Origin: Candidatus Bipolaricaulota bacterium
Lineage (GTDB): Bacteria; Bipolaricaulota; Bipolaricaulia; UBA7950; UBA9294
Direction of reading: 5' to 3'
Length of the DNA stretch: 11,094 nucleotides
Assembly (NCBI GenBank): GCA_021163015.1
Contig: JAGGXO010000118.1
Coordinates: 1-11,094 of the forward strand
The position numbers and the translations under genes were made by a program. Below are positions 5,065-11,094 of the stretch, piece by piece. The notes below the pieces were generated by a model. The model saw nothing but the letters and a program-made list of their open reading frames with translations. It did not search any database and was not told the DNA's origin. How positions within the stretch are numbered: position 1 is the first letter of the stretch; each line of letters opens with the position of its first letter.

Positions 5065-6492
5065 CTAGTCCTCCCCGAGCAGCAGCTCCCGGAAGCGTTT
5101 CAGCTCGGTGCGACGGGAAGGGTGTTTCAGCTTCTCGATCGCTTTTATCTCGATCTGGCGAACACGCTCACGAGTGATATTGAACTTCAACGAGACATCC
5201 TTCAGTGTACGGGGGTGGTCATCGTCCAGGCCATACCGCAGCTTGAGGATCTCACGCTCCCTCTCATCAAGTTGGTCGAGGGCGCGGTTCAGTTGCTCCT
5301 TCAGAAACATGCGGAACGTCTCCTTCGTTGGAGATGGGGAAGAGGTGTCCTCTATGAAGTCACACAGGGTATCTTCCTCCTCATCACCTATCGGACGCTC
5401 CAGCGAGGCCGTGTAAGACGATACGTTCTCTACCTTCTTGATTCTGTCAATGCTCATCCCCATCATCTCGGAGAGGTCTTCAAGTGTCGGCGCCGCACCG
5501 TGTTGCTGGATGAATTCCCGTTTGATGCGTTTCAGATCACGCACCGTCTCGATCATGTGTACCGGAACGCGGATCGTACGCGACTGATCGGCAATAGCAC
5601 GAGTGATCGCCTGCCTGATCCACCACGTGGCATAGGTGGAAAACTTGAAACCTCTCTTGTAATCGAACTTCTCCACCGCCTTCATTAGGCCCATGTTTCC
5701 CTCTTGGATCAGATCGAGAAACGAAAGGCCACGGTTTGTGTATCGCTTTGCGATAGAAACGACGAGGCGCAAGTTGGAGATTGTCAATCTGTCACGTGAG
5801 GCGCGCGCCTGTGCGTCAATCTGTTCGAGTTCCTGTCCCTTCTTCTGCAGCAGCCCCACGATGTCCACCTTGCTCTTCTGCTTGGCGAGTCCCAACGCGA
5901 CCGCAGCCTCCTTCCCGGCTTCAACAAGCGCCTCAAGCTCTGCTTTCTTGTCTTCAGGAAGGATGCTTACCCCTCCCTTCTTGGGAAGGACAACACGGCT
6001 TAGGCGTTCTGCGGCGTCGGTAGCATCCCGAATGGCGCGAACCCAATTTCCTCGTTCCATCGACGTCGCAAGCTCAACCTCTTCCTCCTTGGTGAGGAGA
6101 GGGTATTGCCCAATCTCGCGCAGGTAGGTCTTCACCGGATCTTCTCTGTGAGCAGACCTTCCAGAATCGACAATACGGCGCAGGCGATCTTGCTTGCCTG
6201 CATCGATCTTCTCTGCATCATTCACAGCATCAGGAGCTGCGGCTTCTATCGCAAGAGGCTCTTCCTCTACAGCAATTGCTTCATCCTCCAGGAGAGTGTC
6301 TCCTTCGAGAATCTCATCCTCAGAGGAGAGTCCATCCTCCTCCTCCTCGATCACGTTTTCAGGGGTCACCCCTTTGACCTCTTCGATTACGTCCTGCACG
6401 CCATCAGATGCTTCTGCCGCCTTGACTGCCTTCTCCGCTGCGGGGTTGTTCATGCCCTGTTTATCTCTGGCCTGTTGCTTGCTTCTTGCCAT
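5065..6492 (-). CDS. rpoD: Primary sigma factor, sigma-70 (RpoD/SigA)
   Basis: This is the housekeeping sigma subunit of RNA polymerase, 475 residues. Region 1.2 is at about 117-143 (DPVKTYLREIGQYPLLTKEE). A short non-conserved insert follows at about 145-232. Region 2 is at 235-310, with NLRLVVSIAKRY, LIQEGNMGLMKAVEKFDY and the -10-reading FKFSTYATWWIRQAITRAI. Region 3 covers about 311-385, including the sigma-finger stretch around 365-385. Region 4 is at about 400-465, with LDEREREILKLRYGL and the -35-reading helix-turn-helix TLKDVSLKFNITRERVRQIE. In place of a typical region 1.1, the first 100 residues are low-complexity and strongly acidic (about 37-102). The start at 6492 has AGGAGG seven bases upstream and lies within dnaG, overlapping it by 32 bp. 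An internal ATG at codon 14 lacks such a site. The gene abuts miaA. Confidence 0.97.
   Translation of the reverse strand: MARSKQQARDKQGMNNPAAEKAVKAAEASDGVQDVIEEVKGVTPENVIEEEEDGLSSEDEILEGDTLLEDEAIAVEEEPLAIEAAAPDAVNDAEKIDAGKQDRLRRIVDSGRSAHREDPVKTYLREIGQYPLLTKEEEVELATSMERGNWVRAIRDATDAAERLSRVVLPKKGGVSILPEDKKAELEALVEAGKEAAVALGLAKQKSKVDIVGLLQKKGQELEQIDAQARASRDRLTISNLRLVVSIAKRYTNRGLSFLDLIQEGNMGLMKAVEKFDYKRGFKFSTYATWWIRQAITRAIADQSRTIRVPVHMIETVRDLKRIKREFIQQHGAAPTLEDLSEMMGMSIDRIKKVENVSSYTASLERPIGDEEEDTLCDFIEDTSSPSPTKETFRMFLKEQLNRALDQLDEREREILKLRYGLDDDHPRTLKDVSLKFNITRERVRQIEIKAIEKLKHPSRRTELKRFRELLLGED
5069..5076 (-). promoter_or_regulatory. Ribosome binding site that fixes the miaA TTG start
   Basis: GGGGAGGA on the minus strand lies inside the last codons of rpoD, four bases before the TTG at 5064. 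The strength and spacing of this site, together with the adjoining in-frame TAG, make TTG the only reasonable start for miaA. They also imply that miaA translation follows directly on termination of rpoD. Confidence 0.7.
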
Positions 6493-8218
6493 CTCTTTTC
6501 CTCCTGGACAGCCTCTGAGCTACGAGCGCGCTGTAAGCACGCTGCAGTTCGTCGAGGTGGCGACGATCACCCGATCTCTCAGCATCTTCCATCTTTCCGC
6601 GCAAGTCACGCAGTTTCTTCTCAATCTCTGGAAGCTCCACAAGCCGATCCAATGCATCCTGTAATGCCTTCTCGACATCACTCCACAGCGGCTCAGACAG
6701 GGTAAGATAGCTTACCTCACGAGCGCTATCCTCATCAAGGAACGTTGTCATCGAAGATACGTCCACTTGACCCCTCGTCTGAGAAACCCTCTCTACAATC
6801 GGCCGATACCGAGGAGCAAAGTCGTCCGCCGAGACGAGGGCTGCCACACGCTCCCAACTCACCTCTCCGCGCAAGAGGAGGGACAAGATTATTCGCTGAG
6901 GATCCCAATGCCGTTCTTCCTCTTCTTCGATGTCCGCTTCACGTCTTCGTTGTGAGCCTCCGCGCGCTAGTTCCCGCATGAGACCTTCAAAAGGAAGGTC
7001 GAGGAGTTCGGCCAGACGGGTGGTGATCTCCTGGCGCAACGGAAGGCTGCGGATCCCCTGAAAGAATGGCCTTGCCTCCTCTAGTACCGCCTCCTTGCCC
7101 CCAATAGTCGACATGTTATGCCTCTCTTTAAGCGACTCTATGTAGAAAACGTGGAATGGAGCAGCGGCGTCTATGAGTTGGTGCATCCTCTCCGCTCCCT
7201 CCCTCCGAACCAAGCTGTCGGGATCATCCCCTTCCGGCAGGCGCACGACGCGCACGGAAAGGCCATGATTGCGCAGGATTTGCATCCCTCGCAGCGACGC
7301 AATCCCGCCCGCCGTGTCACGATCGTAGGATATCACCACCTCCTTGACGAAGCGGCTGAGGAGGTGTGCCTGGCCCTGGGTAAGTGACGTGCCCATGCTC
7401 CCCACAGCGTTGGTGATCCCCGCCACGTGAAGCGAGATAACATCGGTGTAACCCTCAACAAGAACGGCGCTTTGTTCCTTCTGCATCGACTCGCGCGCCC
7501 AAGAGAGGCCATACAGGTGGTTCCCCTTGTCGAACAACACCGTCTTTGGTGAGTTCAGGTACTTAGGCTGTCCATCGAAAGAGCGACCACCGAAGGCGAT
7601 CGGCCGGCCCGAGAGGTCGAGGATGGGGAAGATCACCCGATCGCGAAATCGATCGTACGTTGTGCCTTCATCCTTACGCACAAGGAGCCCCAGATCGATC
7701 AGCGGCTTGATACCGTACTTAGCGGAGAATCTCTTCCTCAAGTGATCCCAGCCGGGAAGGGCGTAACCAAGGCCAAACCTCTCCCACGTCTCTTCAGGGT
7801 ATCCCCGTTTGATCAGATACTCCCGCCCGCGCCGGCCGGCCACGCTGTTTGCCAGGTTATCGGCGTACCAGCGGGAGACAGCGATGCTTATCTCATACAA
7901 CTCATCGCGAGAATCATCTCCCTTGTGCGACGTAAAGGATAGACCTGCTTCCGTCGCTAGCCTCTCTGCGGCCTCCACGAAGGAGATGTTCTCGATCTTC
8001 ATCACGAAACCTATCACATCCCCGCCTGCTCCGCACCCGAAGCAGTGCCACAAGCCTTTCTCCGGACTGACTGAAAAGGAAGGGGTATCGTCCTTGTGAA
8101 ATGGACAGCGTCCTTTGTAGTTCGACCCGGCCTTGGTTAAGGTAACGTAGCGCGAGATCACAGCCACGATATCTATGCGATCCTTGATCTGCTGCACATC
8201 GGCCCGCTCTGCGCTCAT
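6461..8218 (-). CDS. dnaG: DNA primase
   Basis: DnaG makes the RNA primers for chromosome replication. The 585-residue protein has an N-terminal zinc-binding domain (CPFHKDDTPSFSV and WHCFGCGAGGD; ligands Cys38, His41, Cys59, Cys62). The RNA polymerase core follows at about 110-330 with the TOPRIM fold: EGYTDV (Glu255), SMGTSLT at 274-280, and SYDRDTAG with Asp299 and Asp301. The C-terminal helicase-binding region (about 430-570) is less conserved, as is usual; it has an acidic run near 430 and a basic end. The length is normal. Its ATG overlaps the stop of the upstream hydrolase (ATGA) with GAGAGG just before it. Its 3' end contains the rpoD start, the classical dnaG-rpoD coupling of the macromolecular synthesis operon. 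Confidence 0.97.
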   Translation of the reverse strand: MSAERADVQQIKDRIDIVAVISRYVTLTKAGSNYKGRCPFHKDDTPSFSVSPEKGLWHCFGCGAGGDVIGFVMKIENISFVEAAERLATEAGLSFTSHKGDDSRDELYEISIAVSRWYADNLANSVAGRRGREYLIKRGYPEETWERFGLGYALPGWDHLRKRFSAKYGIKPLIDLGLLVRKDEGTTYDRFRDRVIFPILDLSGRPIAFGGRSFDGQPKYLNSPKTVLFDKGNHLYGLSWARESMQKEQSAVLVEGYTDVISLHVAGITNAVGSMGTSLTQGQAHLLSRFVKEVVISYDRDTAGGIASLRGMQILRNHGLSVRVVRLPEGDDPDSLVRREGAERMHQLIDAAAPFHVFYIESLKERHNMSTIGGKEAVLEEARPFFQGIRSLPLRQEITTRLAELLDLPFEGLMRELARGGSQRRREADIEEEEERHWDPQRIILSLLLRGEVSWERVAALVSADDFAPRYRPIVERVSQTRGQVDVSSMTTFLDEDSAREVSYLTLSEPLWSDVEKALQDALDRLVELPEIEKKLRDLRGKMEDAERSGDRRHLDELQRAYSALVAQRLSRRKRDGKKQATGQR

Positions 8219-8796
8219 CCTCTCACCCCCAAGTTACGAAGATAGGGGTTCGCCCGTCTCTCTCTTGCAAGTGAGGTCGCCGGCCCGTGCCCGGGATAGA
8301 CCTTGTAGTCCCCAGGAAGAGCGACCAGTCGTGCCAGAGACTTGTTCATCTGGCTCATCGAGCCACCAGGGAAGTCAGTTCTGCCGATCGAGCCGGCGAA
8401 GAGTAGATCCCCGACGAAGATGATCTCTTGCCCAACTAGGGTAATACATCCCGGTGAATGTCCCGGTGTGTGCATGACGCGGAGCCCTCCCGGGAGTGTG
8501 TCTCCGTCCTCGAGATATCGGTCGAACGGTGGATGATCGGGGTAGAAACGATCGACCAGTGGAAGATCGGCCTTATGGATGAGGAGCTGCGCTCCAGCTT
8601 TCTGTAAGGCCCAGTCACCCCCGACGTGGTCAAAGTGACCATGGGTGTTGACGACAAGATCGATGTGATGATCAGCGATGAACGAAGTGAGGGCGTCACA
8701 AGGCTGCGCGGGATCGATGAGTATGTTCGTCCCATCGGCGTCGACGAGGTAGCAATTTGTGGCCAGCTCACCCAGGCAGATCGTTTCCACGCGCAT
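8215..8796 (-). CDS. Metallo-beta-lactamase-fold hydrolase, glyoxalase II-like
   Basis: This 193-residue single-domain protein has the full metallo-beta-lactamase metal set: NTHGHFDHVGG at 50-60 (His52, His54, Asp56, His57), HTPGHSPG at 109-116 (His113), FVGDLLFAGSIGRTDFPGG with Asp130, and YPGHGP at 167-172 (His170). The SIGRTDFPGG stretch and the length fit the small YcbL/GloB-like group, which hydrolyses thioesters such as S-lactoylglutathione; the substrate here is unknown. It lacks the C-terminal substrate-binding domain of classical glyoxalase II. AGGAGGGGG lies just upstream of the ATG, 12 bases after the comF stop. The stop overlaps the dnaG start in ATGA, so it is coupled to dnaG. 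Confidence 0.9.
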   Translation of the reverse strand: MRVETICLGELATNCYLVDADGTNILIDPAQPCDALTSFIADHHIDLVVNTHGHFDHVGGDWALQKAGAQLLIHKADLPLVDRFYPDHPPFDRYLEDGDTLPGGLRVMHTPGHSPGCITLVGQEIIFVGDLLFAGSIGRTDFPGGSMSQMNKSLARLVALPGDYKVYPGHGPATSLARERRANPYLRNLGVRG

Positions 8797-8808
8797 CTTC
8801 CCCCTCCT

Positions 8809-9498
8809 TCATGCCCGTGCTACAGTGAGAACAAAGACCTCCTCGCAACCTCCGTTCTTCAACGCGTGAGCACACTCTTCGACCGTCGATCCGGTTGTGA
8901 ATATGTCATCGACGAGAAGAACCTTCCCATGAATAGATCTTATCGAACGGAAGGCGCCCCGCAAGTTACGTCGCCGTTCTCGTGCCGAGAGGCGCGACTG
9001 CGGCGATGTTTCGTGGACCTTGCGCAAGAGGCGCGCCACGGGACGGTGGATGCGCCGCCCAAGACCCTGCGCTATGAGCCTTGCTTGGTTGAAGCCCCGC
9101 TGTCGCAGAGCGCGGCGCGTCATCGGAACATAGGTGATGACATCGATGTCACCCAATGGCTCCTGGTTAAGGAGATAGTCCGCCATACGGGAAGAGAGGA
9201 ACCTGGCCACAGCCGGCTCCACGTCGAACTTCAGCGCCCTGACGAGTTCTCCCCACGCGCCCTCGTACGGTCCAAGAGAGATGGCAAGATCGAACCAGCG
9301 TTCTCTCGTGCCACAAGCGCGACACAGATCGACAGATGGATCTGAAAGAGGCTCTTGACACTTCACGCAGCGTGGCCCTCCAAGCCTTGGCAGATCAACA
9401 ATGCACTCATCGCACAGGATACTCAAGTGCGAAGTTGGCCTCCCGCACAACAGACACCGCGGCGGGAAGAGGACCGATACTGAGCCCTCTCCCGCCAT
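8809..9498 (-). CDS. comF: ComF family phosphoribosyltransferase-like protein
   Basis: ComF proteins combine an N-terminal zinc-ribbon part with a type I phosphoribosyltransferase fold. They are linked to DNA uptake in naturally competent bacteria but are widespread in others. The 229-residue product has four CxxC pairs (15/18, 29/32, 44/47, 59/62), then YVPMTRRALRQRGFNQARLIA at about 123-143 (the GFNQA signature) and the PRPP-binding loop VLLVDDIFTTGST at 193-205. An in-frame start at 9567 would overlap gap by 56 bp and add 23 unrelated residues; ATG 9498 fits the family better. It has only a weak ribosome site and lies 13 bases after the gap stop, so reinitiation is likely. No other competence gene is in the window, so a DNA-uptake role is not supported by context. 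Confidence 0.88.
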   Translation of the reverse strand: MAGEGSVSVLFPPRCLLCGRPTSHLSILCDECIVDLPRLGGPRCVKCQEPLSDPSVDLCRACGTRERWFDLAISLGPYEGAWGELVRALKFDVEPAVARFLSSRMADYLLNQEPLGDIDVITYVPMTRRALRQRGFNQARLIAQGLGRRIHRPVARLLRKVHETSPQSRLSARERRRNLRGAFRSIRSIHGKVLLVDDIFTTGSTVEECAHALKNGGCEEVFVLTVARA

Positions 9499-9511
9499 CG
9501 ATAGTGCTTTC

Positions 9512-10507
9512 TTAGAAGATCTTAGCCACGCGGACAAGCTGGTTTGTGTACCCCCACTCGTTGTCATAGAAGGTCACAACCTTCACCAGGCGCCTATCGA
9601 TAACCTTAGTCCAACTGGGATCGAAGACACTCGCGTGCGTCTCACCGACAATATCGCTTGAAACGATCGGATCGTTTGCCACATCGAGGATCCCTTTTAG
9701 GTCGCCTTCAGCATACTTGCGCATCTTCTCCTCGATATCCGCAGGGCTGACATCGACCTTGAGAATGGCGGTAAAATCAGTCACCGATCCCGTGGGAACC
9801 GGAACGCGGAAGGCCATTCCATCCATCTTACCATTGAGGCTAGGGATGACTTTGGTAGTCGCTGTCGCCGCACCGGTCGTTGTAGGAACAATATTCGCCG
9901 CTGCCGTGCGCCCGCGGGTGAACTTACCGTGCGGGGCGTCGACGATCTTCTGGTCGGCAGTGTATCCATGTACGGTGGACATTAGAGCGTGCACGATCCC
10001 AAACTCCTTCTCCAGGACATAGGCCACCGGAGCAAGCGAGTTAGTGGTACAGGAGGCAGCGGAGATGATCAGATCCTTCTTCTTATCGTAGGCATCATTG
10101 TTCACGCCGTAGACGATCTGCGGGATGTCCTTGTCCTTTGCTGGCGCAGATAGCAGGACCTTCTTCGCCCCTCCTTCGAGGTGAAGCGAGGCCTTCTCCC
10201 GCGTGAGGAACTTCCCGGTCGATTCGATCACCACATCGATTCCCATCTTTCCCCACGGAAGATCCTTCGGATTCTTTTCACTCAGCAAGGGAATGCTTAC
10301 GCCATCGACGACGAGATTACCTTCTCTGATTTCTACCTTGTTATCGTAACGATGATAGACGGAATCGTACATGAGCAGATACCTAGCCTGCTCTGGCGAG
10401 ATGAACGGGTCGTTGATCGCCGCTATATCAAGATCACCCTTCCCAAAGGCGATGCGAAAGAATGCTCGTCCGATGCGGCCAAACCCGTTGATTGCTACCT
10501 TCTTCAT
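9512..10507 (-). CDS. gap: Glyceraldehyde-3-phosphate dehydrogenase, type I
   Basis: GAPDH oxidises glyceraldehyde 3-phosphate to 1,3-bisphosphoglycerate in glycolysis and runs in reverse in gluconeogenesis. The 331-residue length is typical. Visible landmarks are GFGRIGR at 8-14, Asp33 in AINDPF (the acid that favours NAD over NADP), ASCTTN with catalytic Cys153, HGYT with His180, NIVPTTTGAA at 205-214, RVPVPTGSVTD at 234-244 and YDNEWGYTNQLV at 314-325. The start has AGGAGGA eight bases upstream and overlaps the pdxT stop (ATGA). The arrangement couples its translation to PLP synthase glutaminase, an unusual partner. Whether it is the only GAPDH in the genome cannot be known from here. Confidence 0.97.
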   Translation of the reverse strand: MKKVAINGFGRIGRAFFRIAFGKGDLDIAAINDPFISPEQARYLLMYDSVYHRYDNKVEIREGNLVVDGVSIPLLSEKNPKDLPWGKMGIDVVIESTGKFLTREKASLHLEGGAKKVLLSAPAKDKDIPQIVYGVNNDAYDKKKDLIISAASCTTNSLAPVAYVLEKEFGIVHALMSTVHGYTADQKIVDAPHGKFTRGRTAAANIVPTTTGAATATTKVIPSLNGKMDGMAFRVPVPTGSVTDFTAILKVDVSPADIEEKMRKYAEGDLKGILDVANDPIVSSDIVGETHASVFDPSWTKVIDRRLVKVVTFYDNEWGYTNQLVRVAKIF

Positions 10508-11088
10508 TTCATGTCCTCCTGATTTCTCTTTTTCACGATATTGAGGAAATACTCATGTATTCGCAAGTCGTCTGTCAATTCCGGATGGAAGCTCGATACA
10601 AGGACATTCCCCTGTCGCGCTATTACCACATGCCCATTGTACTTCGCGAGCGCACTTACGCCCTGCCCCAGTCTCGTGATATACGGGGCACGGATGAACA
10701 CGGCCGGCACATCCCCCCCGATCCCTTCCACCTCAAGGAGCGTCTCGAAGCTATGCACCTGCCTGCCTGATGCATTGCGTGCCACAGTTATGTCGATCGC
10801 ACCTACGTACGCCTCGCTCCGCCCCTCGATCTCGCTGGCGAGAAGGATCATCCCAGCACAGGTACCAAAGAACGGGAATCCGCCCTTTGCAAGATCGCGC
10901 AACCGCTCCAGGAAAGGCTCTCCACCGATGAGGGAGATCGCCGTCGATTCTCCTCCCGGAAGGACCAGCGCCGATATCTCAGGAAGCTCCTCAACGCGCT
11001 TCACGACAAGCGTGTCGACGCCGAGCCGCTCTAGACTGCGCACGTGCTCGCGCACTGCCCCCTGCAGTCCGAGTACACCGATTCTCAT
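10504..11088 (-). CDS. pdxT: Pyridoxal 5'-phosphate synthase glutaminase subunit PdxT
   Basis: PdxT is the class I glutaminase of the ribose-5-phosphate-dependent vitamin B6 pathway. It hands ammonia to PdxS, which builds PLP from ribose 5-phosphate and glyceraldehyde 3-phosphate. The 194-residue protein starts MRIGVLGLQGAVREH and shows LPGGEST at 43-49, FGTCAGMI with nucleophile Cys77, and SFHPELT with His168 and Glu170 completing the triad. The ATG at 11088 is preceded immediately by an in-frame TAG. The first bases of the operon lie outside the window, and pdxS is the expected upstream neighbour. No strong ribosome site is visible in the few bases available. Confidence 0.96.
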   Translation of the reverse strand: MRIGVLGLQGAVREHVRSLERLGVDTLVVKRVEELPEISALVLPGGESTAISLIGGEPFLERLRDLAKGGFPFFGTCAGMILLASEIEGRSEAYVGAIDITVARNASGRQVHSFETLLEVEGIGGDVPAVFIRAPYITRLGQGVSALAKYNGHVVIARQGNVLVSSFHPELTDDLRIHEYFLNIVKKRNQEDMK

Positions 11089-11094
11089 CTAGCG

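Noticed and set aside
6106..6705. Plus-strand open frames opposite the rpoD/dnaG junction
   Set aside because: The serine-rich and hydrophobic readings are complements of the acidic RpoD tail and basic DnaG end; no start signals.
8626..9345. Plus-strand open frame (239 codons) across the hydrolase and comF
   Set aside because: It crosses two well-supported minus-strand genes and their spacer; an antisense artefact of codon bias.
9499..9567. N-terminal extension of ComF to a start at 9567
   Set aside because: It would overlap gap by 56 bp and add residues without family similarity before the first CxxC.
1..11094. CRISPR array, tRNA/rRNA genes, insertion sequences, prophage or integrase
   Set aside because: I saw no spaced direct repeats of CRISPR length, no tRNA cloverleaf or rRNA signature, and no transposase or integrase motif on either strand.

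Overview
The window is a compact, gene-dense piece of a bacterial chromosome with mid-range GC by eye. Almost everything is core metabolism or information processing. Most starts have strong Shine-Dalgarno sequences of the AGGAGG type. The gene content (primary sigma-70 factor, DnaG primase, MiaA, PdxT, ComF-type protein, bifunctional NAD(P)HX repair enzyme) is clearly bacterial. I cannot name a phylum. The anonymous short-repeat debris in two intergenic regions and the gene order would suit an uncultivated environmental lineage, but that is only an impression.

Left end (1-1300, plus strand). A small single-GAF-domain protein resembling free methionine-(R)-sulfoxide reductase sits behind a perfect TATAAT with no leader. 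It is followed by the remains of an MNT/HEPN (MntA-HepT) toxin-antitoxin pair. The nucleotidyltransferase antitoxin has lost its catalytic centre through an internal deletion. The HEPN toxin carries a one-base frameshift upstream of an intact RX4HXY motif. From 1301 to 1736 there is no convincing gene, only hairpins, a CTCTGCG repeat cluster and a terminator-like stem near the end.

Middle (1737-4026, minus strand). tatD follows, and overlaps by 8 bp, the gene for the bifunctional NAD(P)HX epimerase/dehydratase, forming a two-gene operon. The 105-bp gap between this gene and miaA holds a degenerate 8-bp tandem repeat (consensus near ATTGAGYG). The same repeat family, in opposite orientation, supplies the last codons of miaA.

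Right side (4132-11088, minus strand). Seven genes run leftward in the order pdxT-gap-comF-MBL hydrolase-dnaG-rpoD-miaA. Successive genes overlap, abut or lie no more than 13 bp apart, so this is very probably one operon. It is a variant of the macromolecular synthesis operon: dnaG-rpoD is kept, no rpsU lies immediately upstream, and miaA abuts the end of rpoD. A metabolic block precedes dnaG: PLP synthase glutaminase, GAPDH, an amidophosphoribosyl/ComF-type protein and a glyoxalase-II-like hydrolase. The possible linking theme is triose phosphate: PLP synthase uses glyceraldehyde 3-phosphate and GAPDH consumes it. NAD(P)HX, repaired by the neighbouring operon, is a known GAPDH by-product. That link is inference.

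I found no new defence or mobile system. The parts most worth a second look are the decaying MntA-HepT pair, the leaderless GAF gene, the two repeat patches and the unusual operon make-up.
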